A DNA stretch of 64,000 bases from Skermanella rosea (GCF_016806835.2 NZ_CP086113.1:62001-126000), one strand, 5' to 3'; numbered from the stretch's first letter, positions 1 to 8,747 are shown. The notes: a model not told the origin generated them from the sequence alone. Made by a program: numbers and translations.

Positions 1-122
1 AGATGGGCCAGCTTGCCGGCAACCACTTCATCACCCTGACCTCGGGACTGGAGAACCTGCCCGAGGTCGGCCGCCGCGCCCTGTGGCAGGGCGCCCGGAA
101 GATCCGGTTCGAGGCGGCGTAA
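1..122 (+). CDS. C-terminal end of an unidentified protein
   Basis: An open frame enters from the left edge and stops with TAA at 120-122. About 39 residues are visible, ending in ARKIRFEAA. The tail is too short for me to assign a family. A strong hairpin follows seven bases after the stop, so this looks like the last gene of its transcript and separate from the transporter operon at 444. The gene is cut by the window edge, not visibly broken. Confidence 0.5.
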   Translation, partial: MGQLAGNHFITLTSGLENLPEVGRRALWQGARKIRFEAA

Positions 123-128
123 AGGAAC

Positions 129-164
129 GCCCGGCTCCGCGGCGGAAAGGCCGCGGGGCCGGGC
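129..164 (+). terminator. GC-rich hairpin after the first gene
   Basis: The arms 129-143 and 150-164 pair over 15 positions (GCCCGGC, one T-G wobble, CCGCGGC) around a six-base GGAAAG loop. No T-run follows, so it is terminator-like but not a canonical intrinsic terminator. It separates the first gene from the sigma-54 promoter region downstream. The rest of 165-393 holds no gene that I can see and is AT-richer than its surroundings. Confidence 0.55.
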
Positions 165-393
165 TGGGGTCGATGCACATCAAGCGCCCAGTTTCCACAC
201 CATATGCCGCGATGTTGGACAGAAGCCGCAGCAACGGCCGGCCCCCGTCCCAATCCTCGAAAGCTCGCCGCGCGATCCGGCGAGTACATTGCAAGATAAA
301 TTCCTTAACTTACCTCATCGCAATTGATAATTTCGTGCCGGCCCGGAACCGGAGCGGATTTGCACCTCGATCAGATCTGTAAGTAACATACTC

Positions 394-409
394 TGGCATG
401 CGTTTTGCT
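394..409 (+). promoter_or_regulatory. sigma-54 (RpoN) -24/-12 promoter
   Basis: TGGCATGCGTTTTGCT matches the sigma-54 pattern TGGCAY-N5-TTGCW, with the invariant GG and GC separated by exactly 10 bases. The predicted transcript would start near 421, leaving a short leader before the ATG at 444. A TTGCACC half-site at 360-366 could be part of an enhancer-protein site, but no complete NtrC site is evident. RpoN control would fit a nitrogen-scavenging transporter with an amidase. Confidence 0.6.
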
Positions 410-443
410 ACTGATCGTCTATCACTCATCGTGAGGGACGATC

Positions 444-1217
444 ATGCAGGACAGAGAAACGCAACTGGAGCTGACCGGCATCGCGAAGTCTTTCCGGACC
501 CGGACGGGCACGGTACCGGTCGTCAACGACCTGACGTTCAAAATCCACGAGCGGGACTTCGTCAGCATCATCGGGCCGTCGGGCTGCGGCAAGACGACGA
601 TCTTCAACATGATCGCCGGCCTGCTGGAGCCGGATGCCGGCACCATGCGCTTCAGGGGCGAGGTGGTCACCGGCCTGCGCGGCCACATCGGCTACATGAT
701 GCAGAAGGACCTCCTGTTCCCCTGGCGCACCGTGCTCCAGAACGCCTTGCTGGGGCTGGAGATGCGCGACGTCGATCCGCGCGTCGCGACGGAGCGGGCG
801 CGCGAGTACCTGGCGGCCTTCGGCCTCGCCGGGTTCGAGAACGCCTATCCGAGCACCCTGTCCGGCGGGCAGCGGCAGCGCGTGGCGCTGATCCGGACGC
901 TGGTCATGGACCCCGACATCCTGCTGCTGGACGAGCCTTTCTCGGCGCTCGACTACCAGACCCGCCTCCACCTGGAGGGAGTGCTGGTCGATGCCGTGGA
1001 GAAGTCCGGCAAGACGGTCATCCTGATCACCCACGACGTGGACGAGGCCGTGGCGCTGTCGAAGCGCGTCGTCGTGCTGAGCGGTCGGCCGTCGCGGGTG
1101 AAGGCGGTCCACGACATCGAGATATCCTGCCACTCCCCCGTGGAATCGCGGAGCGACCCGCACTTTTCCCAATACTTCAACCTGCTGTGCAGCGAACTCG
1201 AAATCCAGACACGCTGA
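444..1217 (+). CDS. NitT/TauT-family ABC transporter ATP-binding protein
   Basis: This 257-residue ATPase would power uptake of a small anion or nitrogen/sulfur compound with the permease and binding protein that follow. Visible motifs are Walker A GPSGCGKTT (44-52), signature LSGGQRQR (139-146), Walker B DILLLDEPFSALD (158-170) and the switch histidine in LITHDVDEA (His197). It resembles SsuB/TauB/ThiZ in length and in the LLLDEPFSALD motif. A GAGGG Shine-Dalgarno lies eight bases before the ATG, and the gene sits about 22 bases after the start site predicted from the sigma-54 promoter. The substrate cannot be read from the ATPase. Confidence 0.9.
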   Translation: MQDRETQLELTGIAKSFRTRTGTVPVVNDLTFKIHERDFVSIIGPSGCGKTTIFNMIAGLLEPDAGTMRFRGEVVTGLRGHIGYMMQKDLLFPWRTVLQNALLGLEMRDVDPRVATERAREYLAAFGLAGFENAYPSTLSGGQRQRVALIRTLVMDPDILLLDEPFSALDYQTRLHLEGVLVDAVEKSGKTVILITHDVDEAVALSKRVVVLSGRPSRVKAVHDIEISCHSPVESRSDPHFSQYFNLLCSELEIQTR

Positions 1218-1242
1218 GGCCAGACATGCTGAGGATCGCATC

Positions 1243-2106
1243 ATGACAATGACCGCATCACGCATCCAGGCTTCGGCCAAAGCCCTGCCGGGCCGGGCTT
1301 GGTCGCGCTTTTCCCTGGGAGAGGCCGGCGGCGGGTTCGCCCGGGCGGGCATCCAGGTGCTGGCGGTGGCGGCCTTCTTCGCCGCCTGGGAGATCGGCGT
1401 CAGGACCGGCGCGATCTCCGGCTTCCTGGTCGGGCAGCCGTCCGGGATCTTCGCCAATTTCGGCCGCTTCATCGCCGACGGGTCGCTGTTCGTCGATGCC
1501 GGCTACACCGCGCTGGAGGCCATCGTCGGCTTCGCCATCGGGACGCTCCTGGGAACCACGCTCGGCCTGTCCCTGTGGTATTCGGAAAATGTCGCGCGCA
1601 TCGTCGAGCCCTTCGTGATCGCGCTCAACAGCGTGCCGAAGATCGCGCTGGCGCCGCTGATCATTCTGTGGTTCGGCACCGGCTATTCCGCAAAGATCGC
1701 CCTGGTCATCGCGATGACCGCGATCGTCGCGCTGATCACCGCCTATCAGGCGGCGCGGGATTCCGACAAGGACCTCCAGCGGCTGCTGGCCTCCATGGGC
1801 GCCGACAAGCACCGGATCTTCTACAAGGCGGTGATCCCGTCGTCGCTTCCGGCCGTCATCGCCACCTTCCGGATCAATATCGGTTTCGCGCTGGTCGGCG
1901 CGGTGGTTGGCGAGTTCATCTCCTCCCAGCACGGGCTGGGGCACCTCGTCTTCACCGCGTCCAACCTCTACGACCTCAACACGGTCTGGGTCGGGCTCTT
2001 CTCGCTGATGATCCTGGGCTTCGCCCTCTACCACCTCGTCAACTTCGTCGAACGGCGCGTCCTGCCCTGGAAGCAGGAGCAGACCTCCCGGCAGGTCGCG
2101 GCCTGA
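1243..2106 (+). CDS. NitT/TauT-family ABC transporter permease
   Basis: This 287-residue inner-membrane permease belongs to the SsuC/TauC type. About six hydrophobic segments are visible. The conserved cytoplasmic loop that docks the ATPase reads roughly ASMGADKHRIFYKAVIPSS, followed by the usual LPAVIATFRI helix. It starts 25 bases after the ATPase gene and is followed by the binding-protein gene, the standard order of this transporter class. The N-terminus has about 35 extra polar residues before the first membrane helix. Confidence 0.9.
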   Translation: MTMTASRIQASAKALPGRAWSRFSLGEAGGGFARAGIQVLAVAAFFAAWEIGVRTGAISGFLVGQPSGIFANFGRFIADGSLFVDAGYTALEAIVGFAIGTLLGTTLGLSLWYSENVARIVEPFVIALNSVPKIALAPLIILWFGTGYSAKIALVIAMTAIVALITAYQAARDSDKDLQRLLASMGADKHRIFYKAVIPSSLPAVIATFRINIGFALVGAVVGEFISSQHGLGHLVFTASNLYDLNTVWVGLFSLMILGFALYHLVNFVERRVLPWKQEQTSRQVAA

Positions 2107-2155
2107 CCTCCGGCCCCCGCCCCCTACCCGACCTTTCACGCATCCGGAGTTGGAC

Positions 2156-3121
2156 ATGAAGAAACTCGTCGCAGCCCTGGCATCCGCCGCCCTGCTGTCG
2201 TTCACCGCCCCGGCGCTGGCGCAGGGCGGCGCCAAGACGGACGTCACCATCTCGCAGGCGTTCCAGTCGCTCCTCTACCTGCCCCTCTATGTCGGCATGG
2301 AAAAAGGCTTCTTCGCCGAGGAAGGTCTGAACGTCACCAAGGAGACGGCAGGCTCCGGGCCTACCGCGCTCAATTCGGTGATCGCCGGCAGCGCTGATTT
2401 CTCGCTGCACGGGCCGGAATGGACCGCCATCGCCTTCGAGAAGGGCGCTCCGGTCAAGACCATAGCCAACGTGGTCAACGGCGCCGCCGTCTGGATCCTG
2501 GCCGACGCGGATTTCGACTACAAGGGTCCCGAGAGCTTCGCCGACCAGACCGTGGTCGCCGGAATGATGCCGACCACCAGCACGTCCCTGTTCCTCAAGC
2601 TCCTGAAGGAGAGCGGCGTCTCCCAGGAGTCCGTCCGCATGACCCAGGTCCAGATCGGCGCCGAGCCGGCGCCCTTCATCGGCGGCCAGGCGCCGTTGGC
2701 CGTGATGTACGAGCCGGGCGTCGACCAGGCGGTGGCCCAGGGCAAGAAGGTGGTCTATTCCTTCCCGAAGGAATACGGCGCCTATGCCTTCTCCACCATC
2801 ATGGCGCGCAGCAACGTCGATGCCGGCAAGGCCCAGGCTTTCGTCAACGGCCTTCAGAAGGCGCTGGCCATGATCCAGCAGGACCCGCAGGAGGCAGCAC
2901 GGATCGCCCAGGGCCAGTTCCCCAACCTCGATCAGAAGGTCGTCGCCGCGGCGGTCGAGCGGATGGTCGAGGAAGGCGTCTACGCCCCCAGCGTTGACAT
3001 CACCGAGGACGGGATGAGCACCAGCCTCGGCGTGCAGATCGCGCTGGGGAACCTGGGATCGCAGCCGGAGTTCGAGCAGTTCGTGGACAAGCGGTTCATC
3101 ACCAAGGCGCTTTCCCGATGA
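2156..3121 (+). CDS. NMT1/SsuA-like periplasmic substrate-binding protein
   Basis: A 321-residue exported binding protein for the preceding ABC importer. It opens with a clear Sec signal peptide (MKKLVAALASAALLSF, cleavage probably after ALA-Q). The mature part has the NMT1/THI5-like layout, with QSLLYLPLYVGMEKGFF near the start and the AGSADFSLHGPEW lobe afterwards. I chose ATG 2156 over the in-frame TTG six bases earlier because a GGAG motif lies seven to ten bases upstream of it. Family members bind alkanesulfonates, nitrate, thiamine precursors, pyrimidines or riboflavin, so the ligand here is open. Confidence 0.88.
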   Translation: MKKLVAALASAALLSFTAPALAQGGAKTDVTISQAFQSLLYLPLYVGMEKGFFAEEGLNVTKETAGSGPTALNSVIAGSADFSLHGPEWTAIAFEKGAPVKTIANVVNGAAVWILADADFDYKGPESFADQTVVAGMMPTTSTSLFLKLLKESGVSQESVRMTQVQIGAEPAPFIGGQAPLAVMYEPGVDQAVAQGKKVVYSFPKEYGAYAFSTIMARSNVDAGKAQAFVNGLQKALAMIQQDPQEAARIAQGQFPNLDQKVVAAAVERMVEEGVYAPSVDITEDGMSTSLGVQIALGNLGSQPEFEQFVDKRFITKALSR

Positions 3122-3155
3122 GCCTTCATGAAGCCATTCGCCCGGGAGCAGGACA

Positions 3156-4421
3156 GTGACGGCATTCCCATCCACCCTTCGGCGGATCGCGGGCGGCGGT
3201 GCCGGCGACGCGGTGTCCGCGGCGCTGGCGGAAGCGGCCCGCCTCGACGGCCGGCTCCACGCCTTCGCCCACCTGCCGGGCGAGGCTACGGCGCAGGCCG
3301 GCGGCCCGCTCGCCGGGGTGCCGGTCGCGGTCAAGGACATCATCGATACCGCGGACATGCCGACCGGCTACGGCTCGCGGATCGATCCCGATTTCCGGCC
3401 GGCGGCCGACGCCTGGATCGTCGAGCGGATCCGGCGCCTCGGCGGCACCGTGATCGGCAAGACGGTCACGACGGAGTTCGCCTGGCGCAACCCCGGCCCG
3501 ACCGTCAATCCGCACGACGAGTCCCGGACGCCGGGCGGCTCCTCCAGCGGGTCGGCGGCGGCGGTCGCGGCGGGCATCGTCCCGCTGGCGATCGGCACCC
3601 AGACCATCGGCTCGGTGATCCGGCCGGCCGCCTTCTGCGGCGTGGTTGGTTTCAAGCCGAGCTTCGGCGCGATCCCGAGGACCGGCGTCCATCCGCTGGC
3701 GTGGTCGCTCGACCATGTCGGGCTGTTCACCCCGTCGGTCGCGGACGCGGCCTACGCCCTCGGGCATTTCGCGGCGGCGGACCCGTCCGACCCCCACGGC
3801 ATGGTCCCGGACGGCCTGGGCGGCGACGCTTCCGCCCTGCCGGCGCCGCGTATCGCGGTGATCGATCCGCCGGCATGGGATCGGGTCGGTCCCGACCAGC
3901 GGGCCGCCCGCGACCGGGCGGCCGAAGCCCTGGCGGCGGCCGGCGCCATCGTCGAGACGGTCAAGCTGGACGGTGCGTACGGCAGGACCCTGGACGACAT
4001 CATGACCGTGCTGAGGGTGGAGGCCAGGCATATCTTCCGGGACCGCGTCGAGCGGTTTCCCGACCGGACCAGCCGTCATCTCCAGAACCTGGTCAACGAT
4101 GGGCGGGGCATCGACGCGGAAACCTATGTCGGGGCGCTGGGGCGGCAGAAGAGCCTGCGGCACGGCATGGCCTCCCATTTCGACGGGTTCGACGCCGTCC
4201 TGACCGTTCCCGCCACGGGCGAAGCCCCGAAGGGACTGGACGACACCGGCGACCCGGCGCTCTGCGCGCCCTGGACCTTCATCGGCGCCCCGGCGATCAC
4301 CCTGCCCTGCGTCAGGGGGCCGAACGGCATGCCGCTCGGCATCCAGCTGGTGGCGCCCTGGCGGCGGGATGCCCGCCTTCTGGCTGTCGCCGCCTTCGCC
4401 GAGCGCGCCCTGGCATCCTGA
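3156..4421 (+). CDS. Amidase-signature family hydrolase
   Basis: A 421-residue amidase-signature enzyme that should cleave an amide C-N bond. The Ser-cisSer-Lys triad is visible: Lys60 in PVAVKDIIDT, the cis-serine in PGGSSSGSAAA (about Ser130) and the nucleophile in GTQTIGSVIRPA (Ser153). GVVGFKPSFG follows as usual. It starts at GTG with a GGGAGCAGGA ribosome site just upstream and lies 34 bases after the binding-protein gene, so it is probably cotranscribed. No signal peptide is visible, so it would act in the cytoplasm on the imported compound, releasing ammonia or an amine. The exact substrate is unknown. Confidence 0.85.
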   Translation: MTAFPSTLRRIAGGGAGDAVSAALAEAARLDGRLHAFAHLPGEATAQAGGPLAGVPVAVKDIIDTADMPTGYGSRIDPDFRPAADAWIVERIRRLGGTVIGKTVTTEFAWRNPGPTVNPHDESRTPGGSSSGSAAAVAAGIVPLAIGTQTIGSVIRPAAFCGVVGFKPSFGAIPRTGVHPLAWSLDHVGLFTPSVADAAYALGHFAAADPSDPHGMVPDGLGGDASALPAPRIAVIDPPAWDRVGPDQRAARDRAAEALAAAGAIVETVKLDGAYGRTLDDIMTVLRVEARHIFRDRVERFPDRTSRHLQNLVNDGRGIDAETYVGALGRQKSLRHGMASHFDGFDAVLTVPATGEAPKGLDDTGDPALCAPWTFIGAPAITLPCVRGPNGMPLGIQLVAPWRRDARLLAVAAFAERALAS

Positions 4422-4536
4422 GGTCCGGCAGGTTTCCTGATCCAGGTTAATGCGGCCAGGGCGGCGGCGTGCCATCACCGGCCTGTGGGAGGGGACGCGC
4501 GGCGACGCCGTCCGTGACCTTCATGAGGGGCACCAG

Positions 4537-4872
4537 ATGGCCGGATCATCGTGGAAGGCCGCGTTACTGCTGGGCGCGGCGGCAGTCGTCTTCGCCACCG
4601 CCGGAAGCCAGGCGCGGAGCGGCGATCCCGCCGCCGGCGAGCGCCTGGCCGAACGGTGGTGCTCGTCCTGCCACGTCGTCTCGGGAGCCGGGACCGACGC
4701 GGTCCCGAGCCTGGAGGGGATCGCCAGGGGCATTCCCTCCGGCCAGGGAGAGCCGGCCACCGCCCGGGTGAGGCGGTGGCTGGCCGATCCGCACCCGCCG
4801 ATGCCGAACCTGTCCCTGTCGGATGCCGAGATCGCCGACGTCGTGGCCTATCTCGAAACCCTGGCGCGCTGA
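4537..4872 (+). CDS. Small class I c-type cytochrome
   Basis: A 111-residue exported monohaem cytochrome c. An N-terminal hydrophobic signal runs over residues 7-24. The haem motif CSSCH is at 42-46 and the likely sixth ligand is Met89 in HPPMPNLSLSD. The final helix DAEIADVVAYLETL is typical of the fold. I start it at ATG 4537, behind GAGGGG, instead of the in-frame ATG at 4450, whose extra 29 residues would precede the signal peptide. It lies 115 bases after the amidase. Periplasmic electron transfer is clear; the partner enzyme is not in the window. Confidence 0.8.
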   Translation: MAGSSWKAALLLGAAAVVFATAGSQARSGDPAAGERLAERWCSSCHVVSGAGTDAVPSLEGIARGIPSGQGEPATARVRRWLADPHPPMPNLSLSDAEIADVVAYLETLAR

Positions 4873-4973
4873 GCCGGCCGCAGCCGCTTCACGCCGGGCG
4901 GCACCGGTCGATTGAATTTCGACCGCGGAATCCAGATCAGGTGCACGGTCCCCGGGGCCGCAGGCCATGGCGT

Positions 4974-5120
4974 ACCCTGGAATGGGTGGACTGGTTCAAC
5001 ACCCGGCGCCTGCTCGACTACATCGGCAGTATTCCGCCCGCCGAAGCCGAAGCACGCTACTATACTCAAACCGGGGACGTCGCCAGGACTGCGTGGCTCA
5101 ACCAAATCGGCCTCCGATAA
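4974..5120 (+). pseudogene. IS3-family transposase C-terminal remnant
   Basis: The frame reads TLEWVDWFNTRRLL, then IGSIPPAEAEARYY, and ends with LNQIGLR and a stop. This is the hallmark C-terminus of the OrfB transposase of IS3-type elements. Only about 48 of roughly 280 residues remain. No catalytic DDE residues are present and no terminal inverted repeat was recognised, so it is a dead scrap. It sits directly beside the 3' end of vapC. Confidence 0.8.
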
Positions 5121-5132
5121 ACCCGGCGCGGG

Positions 5133-5522
5133 TCAAACCTCCCGGACTTCCGCGTGGCCCGCGGCCCGCGCCGCTTTCACGAATTTCCGGTCGAAGGTGG
5201 CGAAGCCCTCGCAGTGCGTGGATTTCCCGAGATGCAGCGCATCGGCGAAATCCATTCTCCGTTCCGCATGGTCGAGCGCTTCGGCAACCATTTCCGCATC
5301 CTCGACGGTGACCGTCGGCAGACCGCCGAAGGCCCGCAACGCCCGCGCGACTTCGGCGGGGCGATAACCATAGGCGCTGCGCAGCACCCATTCGACTTCG
5401 AGCATCACGGTCACGGCGGCGAAGACGCCCCCTCCGTCGACAAGCGCCCGGGCACGGGCGGATTGCTCCGGGTGGTCGCCGGTCAGGTACCGGACGATCA
5501 CATTGGTATCAATCGCGATCAT
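5133..5522 (-). CDS. vapC: VapC-family PIN-domain toxin
   Basis: A 129-residue PIN-domain ribonuclease, the toxin of a type II pair. The acidic residues that hold Mg are in place: Asp5 in MIAIDTNVIV, Glu42/Glu44 in VMLEVEWVLRSA, Asp91 and Asp94 in MDFADALHLG and Asp111 in FATFDRKF. The start ATG overlaps the end of the antitoxin gene by 14 bases, which argues against the longer in-frame start. The target RNA cannot be inferred. It ends next to an IS3 scrap, so this pair may have arrived with mobile DNA. Confidence 0.88.
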   Translation of the reverse strand: MIAIDTNVIVRYLTGDHPEQSARARALVDGGGVFAAVTVMLEVEWVLRSAYGYRPAEVARALRAFGGLPTVTVEDAEMVAEALDHAERRMDFADALHLGKSTHCEGFATFDRKFVKAARAAGHAEVREV

Positions 5523-5784
5523 GACGGCGGCGGGCCTCGGACAGCACACCGGCCTCCATGTCTTCCAGGGATTTCGGCTCGCCGTCGAAGGGCAGGATAC
5601 CGAACACCTCGTCGGGCCGCGTCGCCGCGAAAGCCGGGGCACGTTTCAGCAGGACGCCGTCCGGTGTTTCCTCGACGATCAGCCGGGTGCCCACATCCCA
5701 TTCCCGCCGCTGGCGGATGGCTTTCGGGAGGATGACTTGTCCTTTGGTCGAGACGGTCGTGATCAGCTTTTCAGCTTGCGCCAT
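5509..5784 (-). CDS. vapB: AbrB/SpoVT-type antitoxin
   Basis: A 91-residue antitoxin partner of the downstream PIN toxin. The N-terminal swapped-hairpin DNA-binding domain is recognisable from TTVSTKGQVILPKAIRQ. The C-terminal half, from about residue 50, would thread into and inhibit the toxin. It precedes and overlaps vapC by 14 bases, the usual arrangement for translational coupling. Autoregulation is likely, and a direct repeat lies just upstream of its start. Confidence 0.85.
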   Translation of the reverse strand: MAQAEKLITTVSTKGQVILPKAIRQRREWDVGTRLIVEETPDGVLLKRAPAFAATRPDEVFGILPFDGEPKSLEDMEAGVLSEARRRHDRD

Positions 5785-5801
5785 GGGCTCACACTCGAGA
5801 G

Positions 5802-5819
5802 GTAAGATGAAAGTAAGAT
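5802..5819 (-). promoter_or_regulatory. Direct repeat upstream of vapB, possible operator
   Basis: Two GTAAGAT copies (5802-5808 and 5813-5819 on the plus strand) are spaced 11 bases apart, 18 bases before the vapB start codon. One helical turn of spacing is what an antitoxin dimer could read. This is inference from position and repeat alone. Confidence 0.35.
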
Positions 5820-5926
5820 ATTCCTCGTGCCGTCGAGACTCAAGACCGCGCTGCCGTCGCGTCCCGGCCGAAAGGCGGTCGGCGCGGTTACCGGTACATC
5901 CTCGCCGATGCGTTCAAGGCCATGCC

Positions 5927-6688
5927 TCAACGCAGATAGTGGATATGGGGCCGCGCGGAGTGGGCGGTCAGCTCGATGCGCGCCTCGACCGAGAAGACGT
6001 TCCTCAGCAGGTCCTCGGTCAGCACGTCGGCCGGGTGTCCGGACGCGACGACCCTGCCCTGCCTCAGGACGGCCAGCCTGTCGCAGAACATGGCGGCGTG
6101 GTTGAGATCGTGAAGCGCGATGATGCTGGTGACCGGGAGACCGGATACGAGCCTGAGGAGGCCGATCTGGTGCTGGATGTCGAGGTGGTTGGTCGGCTCG
6201 TCCAGGATCAGCTCCTGGGGCGTCTGCGCAAGGGCCCTCGCGATGTGGGCGCGCTGCTTCTCGCCGCCCGACAGGCTTTGCCAGGAGTCGTTGCGTTTCT
6301 CCGTCATGCCGGCCTTCGCCAGCGCGTCCTCGACCGCCTCCTCGTCGGCCGATGACCAGCCCGAGAACATGGAACGGTGCGGGAACCGGCCGAGCTTCAC
6401 GACGTCGACGACCTTCAGGTTGGCGTTCGTCGTCGCGTGCTGCTCGACGAAGGCGACGCGCCGGGCGATCGACTGGCGCGAGATCGCCCGGACATCCTTC
6501 CGGTCGAGCATGACCCGACCGGAATGCGGCCGCTTCAGCCCGGCAAGCAGGCGCAGGAGGGAGGTCTTGCCGGACCCGTTCGGCCCGATCAGGCCGAGCA
6601 TCTCGCCCGGTTCGGCCTCCAGGGAGACCGCATCCAGCACGGTCTTGCCGCCGATCCTCCAGGTAAGCTGTTCGGCCTTGATGCTCAT
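5927..6688 (-). CDS. FecE/FepC-type iron-complex ABC transporter ATPase
   Basis: A 253-residue ATPase of the ferric siderophore/haem/cobalamin importer class. Walker A GPNGSGKTS is at 35-43, the signature LSGGE at 139-143, and Walker B with D-loop LILDEPTNHLD at 160-170. IIALHDLNHAAMFCDR carries the switch histidine. The TNHLD form and the HDLN motif are characteristic of FecE/BtuD relatives. Its ATG overlaps the permease stop by four bases (ATGA), so the two are translationally coupled. It is the last gene of a three-gene operon. Confidence 0.92.
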   Translation of the reverse strand: MSIKAEQLTWRIGGKTVLDAVSLEAEPGEMLGLIGPNGSGKTSLLRLLAGLKRPHSGRVMLDRKDVRAISRQSIARRVAFVEQHATTNANLKVVDVVKLGRFPHRSMFSGWSSADEEAVEDALAKAGMTEKRNDSWQSLSGGEKQRAHIARALAQTPQELILDEPTNHLDIQHQIGLLRLVSGLPVTSIIALHDLNHAAMFCDRLAVLRQGRVVASGHPADVLTEDLLRNVFSVEARIELTAHSARPHIHYLR

Positions 6689-7725
6689 GACGCGCGCTGG
6701 AACCGGTAGAGGATGAGCGAGAAGAAGGGCACGCCGACCAGGGCCGTGACGACGCCGACCGGCAGCGTCTGCTGCGGGATCAGGACCCGCGAAGCGATGT
6801 CCGCCAGCACCATGAAGATCGCTCCGGCGATCGCGCAGGCCGGCAGCAGCCGGATATGCGTGGGTCCCACGAAGAAACGCGCCGCATGCGGCACGACCAG
6901 GCCGACGAAACCGATCGAGCCGACCATGCTGACGATGGTGGCCGTCATCAGCGCGGTCAGGGCGAAGAGCGTGATCCGCGCGCGACCGACATCGACCCCG
7001 AGCGCCGACGCCGCCTCGTCGCCGAAGGCGAAGGCATCGAGGACCCGCGCGGCGGTCAGGCACGCCGCAAGTCCGAGGCCGACGACGATGGAGACCAGCA
7101 TGAACTCGGGCCAGCGCACGCCGCCGAAACTGCCGAGCAGCCAGAACATCACGTCGCGCGCCTGCTGCGCATTGCCCGAGGTCGTGACGATGTAGGACGT
7201 GGCGGCGTTGAAGAGCTGCGATGCGGCGACGCCGGCCAGGATCGTGCGGTCGGCGCCGCCGCGCGTGCCGTTCGACAGCAGCGCGACGAAGAGGAAGGCC
7301 GCGAAGGCTCCGGCGAAGGCGCCCGCCGACAGCGACAAGGCTCCGGACCCGATGCCGAGGATGACGATCGCGACGGCGCCGGAGGAGGCGCCGGCCGAAA
7401 TCCCGAGGACATAGGGTTCGGCGAGCGGATTGCGCAGGAGCGACTGCATGATCGCCCCCGACAGCGCCAGGCCGGCGCCGCAGAAGGCTGCGACCAGCGC
7501 CCGGCTGAGCCTGTAATCCCAGATCACGGTCTCGTGGATGCGGCTCAGTTCGACCGTCGTCCATCCCAGCCGGTTGGTCACGGCGGACCAGGTCGTGGAG
7601 AGGGGGATCGGCAGGTCGCCGATGCCCACGCTGATTCCGACGACGAGGGCGATGGCCAGCAGGGAGGCCAGGAACGTGCCTCCCAGGACGGTCAACCGGC
7701 CGACGATGCGCTGCGTTCCGGTCAC
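6685..7725 (-). CDS. FecCD-family ABC transporter permease
   Basis: A 346-residue permease with about ten membrane segments, the fold of BtuC/FecCD. Family motifs include YRLSRALVAAFCGAGLALSGAIMQSLLRNPLAEPYVLGIS and, near the end, GFVGLVVPHAAR (each shown only in part or loosely here). The start is GTG at 7725, giving a GTGA overlap with the binding-protein stop. It forms the homodimeric channel for the ATPase downstream. The substrate class is ferric siderophore, haem or cobalamin. Confidence 0.9.
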   Translation of the reverse strand: MTGTQRIVGRLTVLGGTFLASLLAIALVVGISVGIGDLPIPLSTTWSAVTNRLGWTTVELSRIHETVIWDYRLSRALVAAFCGAGLALSGAIMQSLLRNPLAEPYVLGISAGASSGAVAIVILGIGSGALSLSAGAFAGAFAAFLFVALLSNGTRGGADRTILAGVAASQLFNAATSYIVTTSGNAQQARDVMFWLLGSFGGVRWPEFMLVSIVVGLGLAACLTAARVLDAFAFGDEAASALGVDVGRARITLFALTALMTATIVSMVGSIGFVGLVVPHAARFFVGPTHIRLLPACAIAGAIFMVLADIASRVLIPQQTLPVGVVTALVGVPFFSLILYRFQRAS

Positions 7726-8747
7726 TTCACCAGACCGAGCGTCTTCAATTGCCCGGCCACCTGCTCGGCCCCATAGAGGGTGCGGACGGTCGGGTTCATC
7801 GCCTGGCCGTCCATGACGACCATCGCCTTGTTCTTCACCGCGGGCATCTGGCTGACGGCCGGATCGGTGGTCAGGAACTTGATCTTGGCTTCCGACTTGT
7901 CGAGCTCCCACCGGTTGCGGTCGAGGCTGGCGACGACGATGACATCGGGATTGGCGGCCATGATGCCCTCCCAGCCGAGCGTCGGCCATTCGGCCTCCGT
8001 CGTGATGGCGTTGGTGCCGCCGAGCAGATCGACGATGAAGCCGGACGCACCGTTCTTGCCGCCGAGAAAGGCGTCGGCGGCCGGCGACGGGCTCGAGAAC
8101 CAGAAGACGTAGGAAAGCTTCCGGTCGGCTTTCGGGACGACGGCGCGGAGCGCCATCTCGCGCGCCTTGAAATCGGCGATCAGCGCCTGGCCGCGGTCGG
8201 CGACGTCGAAGATCCGCGAGAGTTCGTCGATCTCCTTGTAGAGCAGGTCTATGCTCCAGAGTTGCGCGCGGCTGCCGTAAACGTCCTTGGCACCTTGGGT
8301 ATCGAGGCATGTGCTGGGCGACAGGTAGGTCGGGACGCCGACCTTGTCGAAGTCCCCGCGCTTGGCGACCTTGCTGTTCGGGCCGAGCAGGCTGGGCAGC
8401 GCCGCCGCGACGAAATCCGGGTCTTCGGCGAGGATGGATTCGAAGGTCGGGAACTCGACGGTCAGGAGCTTGACCTTCGCGTTGGCCTCGGCAAGCTGGG
8501 GCAGGACCGCGCTGGGCCAGAAGGCGGTTCCGACCATCCTGTCCTGAAGGCCGAGGAGCAAGAGGATCTCGGCGCTGTTCTGGCCGAGGCCGATCACCCG
8601 CGCCGGAGCCTTCCGGAAGGTGACCTGCGTCCCGCAGTTCTCGATGGTCAGCGGATAGCGCGTCGGCTCGGCCGAGGAGGGGGTCGCGCCAAGGCTGACC
8701 AGAGCAAACAGGCCGGATACGGTCAGGAGTGATTTCAAGAGGTTCAT
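7722..8747 (-). CDS. FecB/BtuF-type periplasmic binding protein
   Basis: A 341-residue class III binding protein, first gene of the importer operon. A Sec signal peptide covers residues 1-26 (cleavage near SSA-E). The mature start has the family pattern RYPLTIENCGTQVTF followed by PARVIGLGQNSAEILLLLGL. The two lobes are joined by a long helix around residue 190. Ligands in this family are ferric siderophores, haem or vitamin B12. A Fur-box-like site about 190 bases upstream favours iron. No TonB-dependent receptor is in the window. Confidence 0.88.
   Translation of the reverse strand: MNLLKSLLTVSGLFALVSLGATPSSAEPTRYPLTIENCGTQVTFRKAPARVIGLGQNSAEILLLLGLQDRMVGTAFWPSAVLPQLAEANAKVKLLTVEFPTFESILAEDPDFVAAALPSLLGPNSKVAKRGDFDKVGVPTYLSPSTCLDTQGAKDVYGSRAQLWSIDLLYKEIDELSRIFDVADRGQALIADFKAREMALRAVVPKADRKLSYVFWFSSPSPAADAFLGGKNGASGFIVDLLGGTNAITTEAEWPTLGWEGIMAANPDVIVVASLDRNRWELDKSEAKIKFLTTDPAVSQMPAVKNKAMVVMDGQAMNPTVRTLYGAEQVAGQLKTLGLVK

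Noticed and set aside
426-1472. Long minus-strand frames opposite the ABC genes, and many similar frames elsewhere
   Set aside because: High GC leaves long antisense frames open; these lack family motifs, ribosome sites and sensible composition.
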